A stretch of DNA of 64,000 nt from Streptomyces typhae (GTDB taxonomy: Bacteria > Actinomycetota > Actinomycetes > Streptomycetales > Streptomycetaceae), in the NCBI RefSeq assembly GCF_009755605.1, contig NZ_WPNZ01000027.1, positions 1 through 64,000 on the forward strand, given 5' to 3'. The notes beneath the pieces were generated by a model. It did no database searches. It saw only the letters and a program-made list of their open reading frames with translations, and was not told the origin of the DNA. This document shows positions 14,728 to 23,354 of the stretch, piece by piece. The position numbers and the translations under genes were made by a program. How positions within the stretch are numbered: position 1 is the first letter of the stretch; every line of letters begins with the position of its first letter.

Positions 14728-15702
14728 TTGAGAACCCCCACAGCCAGACGCTTCCCGCTGCGGCTCACGACCGCGCTCATCTCCCTGGTCGTCCCGCTCA
14801 CCGCCCTCACCGCCCCGGCACGGGCAGCCGACGCACCCGCGGCCGCCCCCGCCGAGGCCCGCGCCCCCGGCTTCGTGCAGGCCGCCCCCTACCTCTACCT
14901 CGGCTGGGGCAACCCGCCGAGCGCCACCGAGGTCATGCGGGCCACCGGCATCAAGTGGTTCACGATGGCGTTCATCCTCGCCCGCAACGGCTGCAACCCC
15001 GCCTGGGACAGCCAACGCCCCCTCACCGGCGGCGTGGACGAGACCACCATCAAGGCGATCCGTGCCGCGGGCGGCGACATCGTCCCCTCCATCGGAGGCT
15101 GGAGCGGCAACAAGCTCGGCCCGAACTGCTCCACCCCGCAGGCGCTCGCGGGCGCGTACCAGAAGGTCATCGACGCCTACAAGCTCAAGGCGGTCGACGT
15201 CGACATCGAGAACACCGACGAGTTCGAGAGTCCGGCGGTGCAGGACCGCGTCCTCGGCGCCCTGAAGATCGTCAAGCAGAACAACCCGGGCCTCAGGACG
15301 ATCCTCACCTTCCCGACGCTCAACACCGGGCCCAACTCCTGGGGCAACCGCCTCATCGAGCGGTCCAAGGCCCTCGATGCGAACATCGACAACTTCACGA
15401 TCATGCCGTTCAACTTCGGCGGCCACGCCGACATGTACGGCAACACCGTCAAGTCCACCGAGGGCCTCAAGAACAAGCTCAAGGCCGTGTACGGCTGGTC
15501 CGACGCCGAGGCCTACGCGCACATCGGCATCTCGGGCATGAACGGCAACAGCGACGTGGGCGAGGTGACCACGCCGCAGATCTGGACGCAGATCCGCGAC
15601 TGGTCCAACGCCCACCACATCGGCCGCCTCGCCTTCTGGGCGGTCAACCGCGATCGCCCGTCCTGGCAGTTCACCTCCATCACCGCCGGATTCACGGGCT
15701 GA
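14728..15702 (+). CDS. Secreted family 18 chitinase
   Basis: A 324-aa protein from the TTG at 14728, chosen because GGAG sits 5 nt upstream and the N-terminus becomes MRTPTARRFPLRLTTALISL, a good Sec signal ending at ARAA. The mature part is a single GH18 catalytic domain: YLYLGWGNPPSATEVM, the second-barrel-strand motif IVPSIGGWSG, and the catalytic segment LKAVDVDIEN, which matches DxxDxDxE with Glu as proton donor. Later motifs are IMPFNFGGHADMYGN and IGRLAFWAVNRD. No carbohydrate-binding or Fn3 domain is present. It hydrolyses chitin outside the cell. A bidirectional terminator follows. The promoter direct repeats indicate chitin-linked control. Confidence 0.9.
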   Translation: MRTPTARRFPLRLTTALISLVVPLTALTAPARAADAPAAAPAEARAPGFVQAAPYLYLGWGNPPSATEVMRATGIKWFTMAFILARNGCNPAWDSQRPLTGGVDETTIKAIRAAGGDIVPSIGGWSGNKLGPNCSTPQALAGAYQKVIDAYKLKAVDVDIENTDEFESPAVQDRVLGALKIVKQNNPGLRTILTFPTLNTGPNSWGNRLIERSKALDANIDNFTIMPFNFGGHADMYGNTVKSTEGLKNKLKAVYGWSDAEAYAHIGISGMNGNSDVGEVTTPQIWTQIRDWSNAHHIGRLAFWAVNRDRPSWQFTSITAGFTG

Positions 15703-15855
15703 TCCACCGGCTCGTCCAGCGGCTGTTCCAGCCGCCGATCCACCAGGTGACCGGCCCGGTCCTTCCCCCAGTGGCCCCTGCGCGGGAAGGGCCGGGCCTC
15801 CTGCTCGCCGAGGCCGCGCAGTGTCCCGCCCTTGCCCGCGGGGTCGCCCCGGCAT

Positions 15856-15904
15856 GACGAGGGCCGGGTCCGGCAGTCGGTGACTGCCGGACCCGGCCCT
15901 CGTC
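15856..15904. terminator. Perfect 23-bp stem bidirectional terminator
   Basis: The arms 15856-15878 and 15882-15904 are perfect complements around a 3-nt loop (GGT). It lies between the convergent chitinase and ilvE genes and can serve both. There is no T-run. Confidence 0.85.
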
Positions 15905-15932
15905 GGCGTGCGTGCGGGATGCGGGTGGGGGC

Positions 15933-17021
15933 TCAGCCCAGGCGGTGCATCCACCCGTGCGGGTCCGCCGCCACGCCCCGCTGGATGTCGAGCAGCGCGT
16001 CCCGCAGCTTCATGGTGACCTCGCCGGGCTCGCCGCCGCTCTGCGCCCACTCGCCGCGCGCGGACTTCACCGTGCCGACCGGTGTGATGACGGCGGCGGT
16101 GCCGCAGGCGAAGACCTCGGTGAGCGTGCCGTTCTCGGTGTCGGCCTGCCACTGGTCGATGGAGACGCGGCGCTCCTCGGAGGTGTAGCCGAGGTCGCGG
16201 GCGACGGACAGGAGGGAGTCGCGGGTGATGCCCGCGAGCAGGGAGCCGGTCAGCTCCGGGGTGATGATCTTGTCCCCGTACACGAAGTACAGGTTCATGC
16301 CACCCAGTTCCTCGACCCACTTGTGCTCGACGGCGTCGAGGTAGGCGACCTGGTCGCAGCCCTTCGCTGCGGCCTCGGCCTGGGCGAGCAGGGACGCGGC
16401 GTAGTTGCCGCCGGTCTTGGCGTCGCCCATGCCGCCGGGGACGGCGCGCACGCGGTCCTCGGAGAGCCAGATGGACACGGGCCTGACACCGCCGGGGAAG
16501 TAGGCGCCCGCGGGCGAGGCGATGACCGCGAAGAGGTACTCGTTGGCGGGCTTCACACCGAGCCCGACCTCCGTGGCGATCATGAACGGGCGCAGATAGA
16601 GCGACTCCTCGCCGCCGTGCGCGGGCACCCAGTCGATGTCCTGCGCGACCAGGGCGTCGCAGGCCTCGATGAAGGTCTCGACGGGCAGCTCCGGCATGGC
16701 CATGCGGCGCGCGGAGGACTGGAAGCGCCGGGCGTTGGCCTCGGGGCGGAACAGGGCGACGGAGCCGTCGGGCTGGCGGTAGGCCTTCAGGCCCTCGAAG
16801 ATCTCCTGGGCGTAGTGCAGGACGGTGGTCGCCGGGTCGAGCGAGAACGGGCCGTACGGCACGAGCTGGCCGTCGTGCCAGCCGCGCCCCTCCGTCCAGC
16901 GGATCGTCACCATGTGGTCGGTGAAGTGGCGGCCGAACCCGGGGCTGGCCAGGATCGCCTCGCGCTCCGCGGCCTGGGCCGGGGTCGAGGTGGGCTTGAG
17001 CTCGATCGAGGGCGTCGTCAT
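15933..17021 (-). CDS. ilvE: Branched-chain amino acid aminotransferase
   Basis: A 362-aa fold-type IV PLP enzyme. It transfers the amino group between glutamate and the 2-keto acids of Leu, Ile and Val. The class IV features are FSLDPATTVLHYAQEIFEG, a YRQPDGSVALFRPEANARR stretch binding PLP phosphate, MGDAKTGGNYAASLLAQ with the Schiff-base Lys near residue 200, EELGGMNLYFVYGDKIITP, and TLTEVFACGTAAVITPVG in the C-terminal domain. The length is typical of the actinobacterial BCAT. The start at 17021 has AAGGA upstream. It follows leuB on the same strand but is separated by a strong hairpin, and it has its own -10, so it is probably transcribed independently. Confidence 0.95.
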   Translation of the reverse strand: MTTPSIELKPTSTPAQAAEREAILASPGFGRHFTDHMVTIRWTEGRGWHDGQLVPYGPFSLDPATTVLHYAQEIFEGLKAYRQPDGSVALFRPEANARRFQSSARRMAMPELPVETFIEACDALVAQDIDWVPAHGGEESLYLRPFMIATEVGLGVKPANEYLFAVIASPAGAYFPGGVRPVSIWLSEDRVRAVPGGMGDAKTGGNYAASLLAQAEAAAKGCDQVAYLDAVEHKWVEELGGMNLYFVYGDKIITPELTGSLLAGITRDSLLSVARDLGYTSEERRVSIDQWQADTENGTLTEVFACGTAAVITPVGTVKSARGEWAQSGGEPGEVTMKLRDALLDIQRGVAADPHGWMHRLG

Positions 17022-17124
17022 GGTTGCGTGTCCTTCACCGGTTTGTGTGTGACGGACCGCGCTCGTGCTCGCACGCGCGCTTGCACGGCGTACGGGCATA
17101 CGCCGCTTCGCGGCCCCACGTCCG

Positions 17125-17154
17125 ATTATCGCTCGTGGTGCGGCTCGAATGAAA
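17125..17154 (-). promoter_or_regulatory. Candidate ilvE promoter
   Basis: On the minus strand, TTTCAT (17149-17154) and GATAAT (17125-17130) are separated by 18 bp. The transcript would begin about 95 nt before the ilvE ATG. Confidence 0.45.
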
Positions 17155-17210
17155 CGGCGGTCCTGGCGGCCCTGGGTTCGATGGTGACACCCGGTGGCCG
17201 CAAAGGAGAA

Positions 17211-17239
17211 GCCGCCGGGTGCTGGTGCGACCCGGCGGC
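17211..17239 (-). terminator. leuB terminator hairpin
   Basis: The perfect 10-bp arms GCCGCCGGGT and ACCCGGCGGC surround a 9-nt loop, 28 bp after the leuB stop. There is no T-run. Confidence 0.75.
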
Positions 17240-17267
17240 CTGCTGTGACGTGGGAGCAGCCGGCGGG

Positions 17268-18308
17268 TCAGCCCGCTACGCGTACGGCGAGAGCGGTGCC
17301 GATCTCGTCGGTGGTGCGGCGGGAGTCCCCGCGGGCGCCGAGGTCGGCGGAGACGGCTCCCTCGACCCTGCTCGCCTCGTCGTCGTAGCCGAGGTGGCGC
17401 AGAAGGAGGGCGACGGACAGCACCGTCGCGGTCGGGTCCGCCTTGCCCTGGCCCGCGATGTCGGGCGCCGAGCCGTGCACCGGCTCGAACATCGACGGGA
17501 ACTCGCGGCTCGGGTTGATGTTGCCGGAGGCCGCGACGCCGATGCCGCCGGAGACGGCCGCGGCGAGGTCGGTGATGATGTCGCCGAAGAGGTTGTCGGT
17601 GACGATCACGTCGAATCGGCCCGGGTCGGTGACGAGGTAGATCGTCGCCGCGTCCACGTGGATGTAGTCCGTGGTGACCTCGGGGAACTCCTCGGCGACC
17701 TTGTTGAAGACGTTCGTCCAGAGGTGACCCGCGAAGGCGAGGACGTTGTTCTTGTGGACCAGCGTCAGCTTCTTGCGCGGGCGGGCCTGGGCGCGGGCGA
17801 AGGCGTCCCTGACGACGCGCTCCACACCGAAGGCCGTGTTCACGGAGACCTCGGTGGCGACCTCGTGCGGGGTGCCCTTGCGGATGGTGCCGCCGTTGCC
17901 CGTGTAGGGGCCCTCCGTGCCCTCGCGCACGACGACGAAGTCGATCTCGGGCTGGCCCGCGAGGGGCGTGGCGACGCCCGGGAGCAGCCGGGACGGGCGC
18001 AGGTTGACGTGGTGGTCGAAGGCGAAGCGGAGCTTGAGCAGGAAGCCGCGCTCCAGGACGCCGGAGGGGACCGAGGGGTCGCCGATGGCGCCGAGCAGGA
18101 TCGCGTCGTGCGCCTTGAGGTCCGCGAGGTCGGCGTCGGTGAGGGTCTCCCCGGAGGCGTGGTAGCGGCGGGCCCCGAAGTCGTACTCCTTGGTCTCCAG
18201 CTTCACGTCCTCGGGGAGGACGGCGTTGAGGACCTTGAGCCCCTGGGCCACGACTTCCTGACCGATCCCATCACCGGGGATCACTGCGAGATCGATGCTG
18301 CGAGACAT
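17268..18308 (-). CDS. leuB: 3-isopropylmalate dehydrogenase
   Basis: A 346-aa NAD-dependent decarboxylating dehydrogenase of leucine synthesis. The ATG at 18308 gives MSRSIDLAVIPGDGIGQEVV, the canonical N-terminus. Substrate-binding arginines lie in NLRPSRLLPG. The catalytic Tyr/Lys are represented by GTEGPYTGNGGTIRKGTPHE and LVHKNNVLAFAG. The Mg2+ site is in VDAATIYLV and VTDNLFGDIITDLAAAVSGG. The NAD loop is EPVHGSAPDIAGQGKADPTA. The shorter, non-Thermus type is usual in Streptomyces. Its ribosome site is GAGGAG. It is divergent from the phosphatase gene, with 188 bp between starts, and no leader peptide or attenuator was seen in front of it. Confidence 0.95.
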   Translation of the reverse strand: MSRSIDLAVIPGDGIGQEVVAQGLKVLNAVLPEDVKLETKEYDFGARRYHASGETLTDADLADLKAHDAILLGAIGDPSVPSGVLERGFLLKLRFAFDHHVNLRPSRLLPGVATPLAGQPEIDFVVVREGTEGPYTGNGGTIRKGTPHEVATEVSVNTAFGVERVVRDAFARAQARPRKKLTLVHKNNVLAFAGHLWTNVFNKVAEEFPEVTTDYIHVDAATIYLVTDPGRFDVIVTDNLFGDIITDLAAAVSGGIGVAASGNINPSREFPSMFEPVHGSAPDIAGQGKADPTATVLSVALLLRHLGYDDEASRVEGAVSADLGARGDSRRTTDEIGTALAVRVAG

Positions 18309-18496
18309 GTCGGCACCGTACTCCTCGTCCCATCCCATGACACACGCCGTCCATGATGCGGACAGTCGAGTGTGCGCGCCGGGCGGCCCGGTCCTCCCTG
18401 GCCCGCCCCGGTCCGCTCCGGCCGGTTCCCCTCCGGTCCACAGGAGTTCACCGCGGTGTGGGCCGCGGATGGGGAGCCGCTGGGAAGTTACTGGTC

Positions 18497-20080
18497 ATGG
18501 ACACTCCCAACGTCGGCATCCCCGAGCACCTCGCGCAGCGCCTGAGCATGCCGGAGCAGCACGAGTACCTGCGCCGGAAGCTGTCGCGCCGCAAGGTCCT
18601 CGTCTCCTCCATGGTCACCGCGGGCGGCGCGGGCCTGCTCGCCGGCAGTTCGGGCAGCGCCCACGCCGAGCGCGCGCCGGCCGCGTCCCCCCTCGCCGTG
18701 GAGCGCGGGCCGGCGGCCAAGGTCGACGGCCGGATGGTGGCGCCCTTCGGCCGGCACCTCGCCTTCGGCAGCGATCCGCGCACACAGATGCGGGTCTCCT
18801 GGCAGGTGCCGCTCGCGGTGAAGGACCCCTACATCCGGGTGGGGACCGCGCCCTGGGAGCTGAGCGAGAAGATCGAGGCGGAGGTGCGCGACCTGCATAC
18901 GCCCGCGCTCTCCCGCAGACTGCCGAAGGTCGAGCAGTACTACCTGCACGCGGCCCTCGACGGCCTGCGTCCCGGCACGACGTACTACTACGGCGTCGGC
19001 CACGACGGCTTCGACCCGGCGTCGCCGGAGCGGATGTCCACCATCGGCTCGTTCCGCACGGCACCCGCGCGCCCGGAGACGTTCGTCTTCACGGCCTTCG
19101 GCGACCAGGGCGTCAGCTACGAGGCGCTGGCCAACGACCAGTTGATCCTGGGGCAGAACCCGGCGTTCCATCTGCACGCGGGCGACATCTGCTACGCGGA
19201 CACCACGGGTCACGGCAAGGAGGGCGACACCTACGACGCGCGGGTGTGGGACCAGTTCCTCGCCCAGACCGAGTCGGTGGCGAAGTCCGTGCCGTGGATG
19301 GTGACGACCGGCAACCACGACATGGAGGCGTGGTACTCGCCGAACGGCTACGGCGGCCAGTCGGCCCGCTGGTCGCTGCCCGACAACGGCTTCGACCCCG
19401 AGCGGGCGCCGGGCGTCTACTCGTTCCGCTACGGCAACGTCGGCGTCGTCGCCCTCGACGCCAACGACGTCTCGTACGAGATCACGGCCAACAAGGGCTA
19501 CTCGGACGGCAAGCAGACGGCCTGGCTGGACGAGCGGCTCGGGCGGCTGCGCGCGGACGACGACATCGACTTCGTCGTCGTGTTCTTCCACCACTGCATG
19601 TACTCGACGTCGACGCACGCGTCCGACGGCGGCGTGCGCGACGCGTGGCTGCCGCTGTTCACCAAGCACCAGGTGGACCTGGTGATCAACGGCCACAACC
19701 ACGTGTACGAGCGGACCGACGCCGTCAAGGGCGGCGAGGTCGGCAAGCCGGTGCCGGTCGGCGCGTCGACCGATCCGACGCGCGACGGCATCGTGTACGT
19801 CACCGCGGGCGGCGCCGGCAAGGACCTGTACGGCTTCCCGGTCGGGGTCAGGGACAGCTACGAGGGCCACGAGCACGACGAGGGGACGATCCTCACGTTC
19901 CACTGGACCAAGCAGCACCTGCCCGACCCCGACACGGTCGAGTGGTCACGGGTGCGCTACACCGGCTTCTCGTTCCTCGCCGTGGAGGTGAGTGCCGGGC
20001 CGAGCCCGAAGCTCACGGTCTCGGCGCTCGCCGAGACCGGCGAGCGGGTGGACCACTTCGAGATAGCGCGCGGGAAGTAG
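18497..20080 (+). CDS. Tat-exported purple acid phosphatase-type metallophosphoesterase
   Basis: A 527-aa secreted enzyme. The twin-arginine signal SRRKVLVSSMVTAGGAGLLA (about residues 32-51) ends at SAHA. An N-terminal purple-acid-phosphatase fibronectin-like domain (TQMRVSWQVP, LRPGTTYYYGVGHDG) precedes the metallophosphatase domain. Its dinuclear-metal motifs are TAFGDQGV, HAGDICYAD, TTGNHDMEAW, VVFFHHCMYS and INGHNHVYER, covering the usual GDxxY, GNH(D/E), VxxH and GHxH blocks. The C-terminus carries a short beta domain. It likely hydrolyses phosphate esters outside the cell. The ATG at 18497 was chosen because it puts the Arg pair at the normal distance. A phosphate-linked control site was not recognised. 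Confidence 0.88.
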   Translation: MDTPNVGIPEHLAQRLSMPEQHEYLRRKLSRRKVLVSSMVTAGGAGLLAGSSGSAHAERAPAASPLAVERGPAAKVDGRMVAPFGRHLAFGSDPRTQMRVSWQVPLAVKDPYIRVGTAPWELSEKIEAEVRDLHTPALSRRLPKVEQYYLHAALDGLRPGTTYYYGVGHDGFDPASPERMSTIGSFRTAPARPETFVFTAFGDQGVSYEALANDQLILGQNPAFHLHAGDICYADTTGHGKEGDTYDARVWDQFLAQTESVAKSVPWMVTTGNHDMEAWYSPNGYGGQSARWSLPDNGFDPERAPGVYSFRYGNVGVVALDANDVSYEITANKGYSDGKQTAWLDERLGRLRADDDIDFVVVFFHHCMYSTSTHASDGGVRDAWLPLFTKHQVDLVINGHNHVYERTDAVKGGEVGKPVPVGASTDPTRDGIVYVTAGGAGKDLYGFPVGVRDSYEGHEHDEGTILTFHWTKQHLPDPDTVEWSRVRYTGFSFLAVEVSAGPSPKLTVSALAETGERVDHFEIARGK

Positions 20081-20116
20081 CCGCGCCCGGGGGTGGTGCG
20101 GGTGGTGGGGCGGGGC

Positions 20117-20245
20117 TCAGTGCCCCGTCTCGCCGCCGTTGTCCCTGCGGTCGAGGGCGCGCTGGAGGGCGGCGGCGGCGTTCTTGCGCTCGGACTCGTT
20201 GCCACGGGCGGTGTGGCGGACTCGGCGGACGGTCGTCTCGGCCAT
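20117..20245 (-). CDS. Small basic hypothetical protein (42 aa)
   Basis: A 42-aa protein, MAETTVRRVRHTARGNESER, continuing with KNAAAALQRALDRRDNGGETGH. It has a very strong ribosome site, AAAGGAG, 8 nt before the ATG, which is the main support that it is real. It is polar, with a central amphipathic helix and no membrane segment or zinc motif. The function is unknown. It lies 36 bp from the convergent phosphatase gene. The 276-bp region upstream is relatively AT-rich for this genome and may contain its promoter. Confidence 0.65.
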   Translation of the reverse strand: MAETTVRRVRHTARGNESERKNAAAALQRALDRRDNGGETGH

Positions 20246-20521
20246 GAGAAATCGACTCCTTTGATCAGGCATCCGGGAGTGCGGTTCCGCGGGCTCGAAG
20301 AGCGGCGCGGAAGCGGCGGTTTTCGAGACGCCGGAAGGGGCGGGGAGCAAGGGCCACAGGGTTCGCCTGCGCGGTGCCCGGCTCTCGACCGCCATTCGCT
20401 TGATCGAGCGAGACGTTCGGCTCCTACAACGCTAGGACAGCTTCGGCTTCTTGTCTCTACAAATAGTCGGGCTTCCTACTATCTGAGACGGCGGGAGCCC
20501 GACGACCGCCCGCTGTTCCGC

Positions 20522-21442
20522 TTACGGCTGTGCCCGCAGGGCCCGCAGCTCCCGGATCAGCGCCCGGACCACCTGGGATCCGGCCTGCTCAGAGGTGGTG
20601 ACATAGCCCACGGAGCGGGTCGGCCGCGCCGGTCCGAGGTCGACCACGGCCACCGACGGCGGCGCTCCGGTCAGGGACAGGGCGGGCATGATCGCCATGG
20701 CGTGCCCGGCGCTCACCATCGCGAGCACCGCGCCGTCGTCCTCCGTCCGGGTGGTGGCCCGCGGGATCCAGTCCTGGCCCGCCCACCAGTCGCGGGTGTA
20801 CGAGGTGCAGTTCTCCGCCCAGTCGACGAGCGGCAGGGTGCGCGGTGCGGGGTGGCCCGCAGGGTGCACGAAGCTGTACGGCTCCTCGACGAGCACGCCG
20901 CCGACGAGGCCCCGCGGGATCGGCGAGCTGGTACCGATGGTCGCGATGCCGATGTCCGCGCGCCCGTCGGCGACCTCGCCCGCGGTGCCCCGGCCCAGTT
21001 CGCGGACCACGCGGACCTCGGGCTCGATGCCGGGGTGCCGTGCCCGCAGCGCGGCGAGGGCGGGCGGGAGCAGATGCAGGGCGGCGCTGCGGAAGGCGGC
21101 GATGCGCAGCGGGCCCGCGACCGTGCCGCCGTCCGGGGCACAGGGGCCACCGCCTGCGGCTTCGGCGGCGGCCGCGGCGCGCGTCTCGGCGGCGAGGGTC
21201 TCCAGGAGCCGGAGCACGCGGCGGGCGTGGGCCACGGCGCGCTCGCCGGCCGGGGTGGGCACGGCACCCCTGCGGCCGCGCTCGAAGAGGACGGCGCCCA
21301 GCTTCTTCTCCGTGCCGCGCACCGAGTGCGAGACCGCGGACTGGGTCAGGCCGAGGTCCCGGGCGGCGCCGGAGAAGCTGCGGGCCTGCTCGACGGCGAC
21401 GACGACCCGCAGTTCGTGCGGGGCGAGATCGTGCTCGGCCAC
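20522..21442 (-). CDS. LysR family transcriptional regulator
   Basis: A 306-aa regulator from the GTG at 21442, which has GGGGGG upstream. The N-terminal winged helix has the standard pattern: LRVVVAVEQARSFSGAARDL then GLTQSAVSHSVRGTEKKLGA (about residues 9-48), then VLFERGRRGAVPTPAGE. The C-terminal effector domain begins near residue 100 with GPLRIAAFRSAALHLLPPAL. It reads divergently from the oxidoreductase gene across a region with a T-N11-A palindrome at 21545-21563, so it likely controls that gene and itself. The effector is unknown. A stretch of tandem repeats lies directly upstream of its start. Confidence 0.87.
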   Translation of the reverse strand: MAEHDLAPHELRVVVAVEQARSFSGAARDLGLTQSAVSHSVRGTEKKLGAVLFERGRRGAVPTPAGERAVAHARRVLRLLETLAAETRAAAAAEAAGGGPCAPDGGTVAGPLRIAAFRSAALHLLPPALAALRARHPGIEPEVRVVRELGRGTAGEVADGRADIGIATIGTSSPIPRGLVGGVLVEEPYSFVHPAGHPAPRTLPLVDWAENCTSYTRDWWAGQDWIPRATTRTEDDGAVLAMVSAGHAMAIMPALSLTGAPPSVAVVDLGPARPTRSVGYVTTSEQAGSQVVRALIRELRALRAQP

Positions 21443-21450
21443 CGGGTCCC

Positions 21451-21532
21451 CCCTCGTTCTCGTACCGCTCGGGTACCGCTCTCGTACCGCTCGGGTAACG
21501 CTGTCGTTCCCTCGTTCTCGTACCGCTCGGGT
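21451..21532. repeat. Short tandem repeats upstream of the LysR gene
   Basis: A 24-nt unit occurs at 21451-21474 and 21509-21532. A partial copy lies between them at 21480-21497, so the core CTCGTACCGCTCGGGT appears three times. The repeats sit in the 5' untranslated region of the LysR gene. Confidence 0.75.
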
Positions 21533-21544
21533 GCCGCTGTCGTT

Positions 21545-21563
21545 CCATGAGGCGCGCTCATGG
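21545..21563. promoter_or_regulatory. LysR-type operator in divergent promoter region
   Basis: CCATGAGGCGCGCTCATGG has perfect 7-bp arms around a 5-bp centre and satisfies the LysR T-N11-A rule (T 21548, A 21560). A related half-site, TTCCATGAA, lies about 10 bp further towards the oxidoreductase gene (21573-21581). Confidence 0.65.
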
Positions 21564-21628
21564 TCCGGCGCGTTCCATGAACCGAACCCTCTGCCGCGCC
21601 CCCGCATTCCCCGCCTACGGTCGGCGCC

Positions 21629-22711
21629 ATGAACACCACCGCCGGGGCCCGCGCCCTCACCGTCCACCAGACCACCCGCCCGCACGGCTTCCCCACGCCC
21701 GAGCACTTCGCGTTCGTGGAGTCCGCGGTGCCCGCGCCCGCGCCCGGCACCGCCCTGGTGGAGAACCTCTACTGGTCCGTCGACCCGTACCACCGCGAGA
21801 TGATGGATGGCGAGTTCGCGCTGCACGCACCCCTCGAAGGCCGCACGATCGGCCGCGTCACCGCGTCGCGGACCCCGGACCTCGCCGAGGGCGAGATCGT
21901 CTTCCACCGGCAGGGCTGGCGCACGCACGCGGTGGTGACTCCGCAGGAGGTGCGCCGCCTGCCCGCGTTCGACGGGGTGCCGCTCTCGGCGTATCTGAGC
22001 ATCCTCGGCGGTACGGGTCTGACCGCGTACGTGGCCCTGACCCGCGTCGCCCGGCTCCGGTCCGGCGAGGACCTGTACGTCTCGGCGGCGGCGGGCGGCG
22101 TCGGCACGGCCACCGCGCGGCTCGCCCGCGTCATGGGCGCCGGGCGGATCGTCGGCAGCGCGGGGTCACCGGCGAAGGTGGCCCACCTCAAGGAGCACGT
22201 CGGCTACGACGAGGCCTTCGACTACCACAAAGGACCGGCCGCGCAGCTCCTCGCGAAGGCCGCGCCCGACGGCCTCGACGTGTACGTCGACAACGTGGGC
22301 GGCGAGCAGCTGGAGGCGGCGATCTGGTCCCTGCGGGAGTTCGGGCGCATCGTGCGCGTCGGCACCGTCGCGCAGTACAACGACCCGCAGCCGCTGGCCG
22401 CGCCCCGCAACCTCACCGAGATCGTGGAGAAGAGCCTGCGCATGGAGGGCTTCCACGTACGCAACCACCGCGATCTCCAGGAGGAGTTGTACGACTTCGC
22501 CGTGCCGCACATCCAGTCCGGCCGTATCGCGCTCGACGAGACGGTCGTGGACGGCTTCGACCGGATCGTGACGGCCTTCCTCGGGATGCTGCGGGGCGAG
22601 AACACGGGCAAGATGATCGTGCGCTCGTCGGCCGCGGCGGGCGCCGCGGACGCCTGGGACCGGCGGGGCCCCGGGGCCTCCGGCCCGCTGGAAGGGCCCC
22701 TGGCCCGCTAG
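21629..22711 (+). CDS. NADP-dependent medium-chain oxidoreductase (CurA/LTB4DH-like)
   Basis: A 360-aa zinc-independent MDR-family enzyme. It shows YWSVDPYHREMMDGE near residue 50, which in the family lines the active site. The Rossmann motif is VSAAAGGVGTATARLARVMGAG, with NADP contacts in SAGSPAKVAHL. Further on are DVYVDNVGGEQLEAAI and IVRVGTVAQYND. This pattern is that of prostaglandin/leukotriene reductases and curcumin reductase CurA, which reduce alpha,beta-unsaturated ketones. The C-terminal 30 residues (SSAAAGAADAW onward) are a low-complexity extension. Its stop TAG is shared with the stop of the convergent acetyltransferase in CTAG. It is probably controlled by the divergent LysR protein. 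Confidence 0.87.
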   Translation: MNTTAGARALTVHQTTRPHGFPTPEHFAFVESAVPAPAPGTALVENLYWSVDPYHREMMDGEFALHAPLEGRTIGRVTASRTPDLAEGEIVFHRQGWRTHAVVTPQEVRRLPAFDGVPLSAYLSILGGTGLTAYVALTRVARLRSGEDLYVSAAAGGVGTATARLARVMGAGRIVGSAGSPAKVAHLKEHVGYDEAFDYHKGPAAQLLAKAAPDGLDVYVDNVGGEQLEAAIWSLREFGRIVRVGTVAQYNDPQPLAAPRNLTEIVEKSLRMEGFHVRNHRDLQEELYDFAVPHIQSGRIALDETVVDGFDRIVTAFLGMLRGENTGKMIVRSSAAAGAADAWDRRGPGASGPLEGPLAR

Positions 22712-23313
22712 AAGACGTCGCCGTCGCGCCAGTCGATGAGCAGGGGGTGCGCCGGGTCGAGGTCGGCGTTCCACAGCATCGGCGCGTCCTCGTCCGGCAT
22801 GTGCTCGACGCCCTGCGGGCCGAGGGTGCCGACGAGGCCCGGCCAGGGCACCCAGCCGTGCGCGCGGTACAGCTTCTCGCCCTCGTCGGACGGCGAGAGG
22901 ACACCGAGGTCGTAGCCGCCGTCGACGATCCGCTCCAGGGCGCTCATCACCTGGCCGCCGTGGCCCTGACGCTGCCGGTCGGGGCGCACGGCGACGTTCT
23001 CCACGTAACCGACGCGCAGGGAGCGGCCGTTGTGCAGGACGCGGCGCTGGACGACGCTGCCGTGCGCCAGCAGGGTGCCGTCGGCGTCGTGCAGGAGCGC
23101 GTGCATCCCGCCGAGGCCGTGCGCCCAGTCCTCGTCGCTGAAGTCGCCCTCGAAGGCGAGGTCCATCAGGGCGCGGGCGGCGGTGAGTTCGGCGGCCGCC
23201 AGATCGGCCGTGTGGGCCGTACGCAGGGCGGCGCGGGGAGCTTCGTGGCTCCCTGAAGGGGCGAGGGGTGCGGTCACGGGCTCACCGTACTCAGAGCCCG
23301 ATTGAGTACGCAT
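22708..23313 (-). CDS. AAC(2')-I-like aminoglycoside acetyltransferase
   Basis: A 201-aa GNAT protein. Beyond the general fold, several stretches match chromosomal AAC(2')-I enzymes of mycobacteria as I remember them: GDFSDEDWAHGLGGMHALL, VVQRRVLHNGRSLRVGYVE, then the acetyl-CoA loop VAVRPDRQRQGHGGQVM, GYDLGVLSPSDEGEKLY, HGWVPWPG, and the C-terminus LLIDWRDGDVF (mycobacterial MCDWRAGDVW). It may 2'-N-acetylate aminoglycosides or, as proposed for the mycobacterial enzymes, a cell-wall or other native amine. The ATG at 23313 is used; a GTG at 23276 would give a shorter N-terminus closer to the family length. It is convergent with the oxidoreductase and shares the CTAG stop. Confidence 0.82.
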   Translation of the reverse strand: MRTQSGSEYGEPVTAPLAPSGSHEAPRAALRTAHTADLAAAELTAARALMDLAFEGDFSDEDWAHGLGGMHALLHDADGTLLAHGSVVQRRVLHNGRSLRVGYVENVAVRPDRQRQGHGGQVMSALERIVDGGYDLGVLSPSDEGEKLYRAHGWVPWPGLVGTLGPQGVEHMPDEDAPMLWNADLDPAHPLLIDWRDGDVF

Positions 23314-23354
23314 CCCGATTATCCGGTGTCCCGCGCGGCGGCAGAGTCGAAGGT

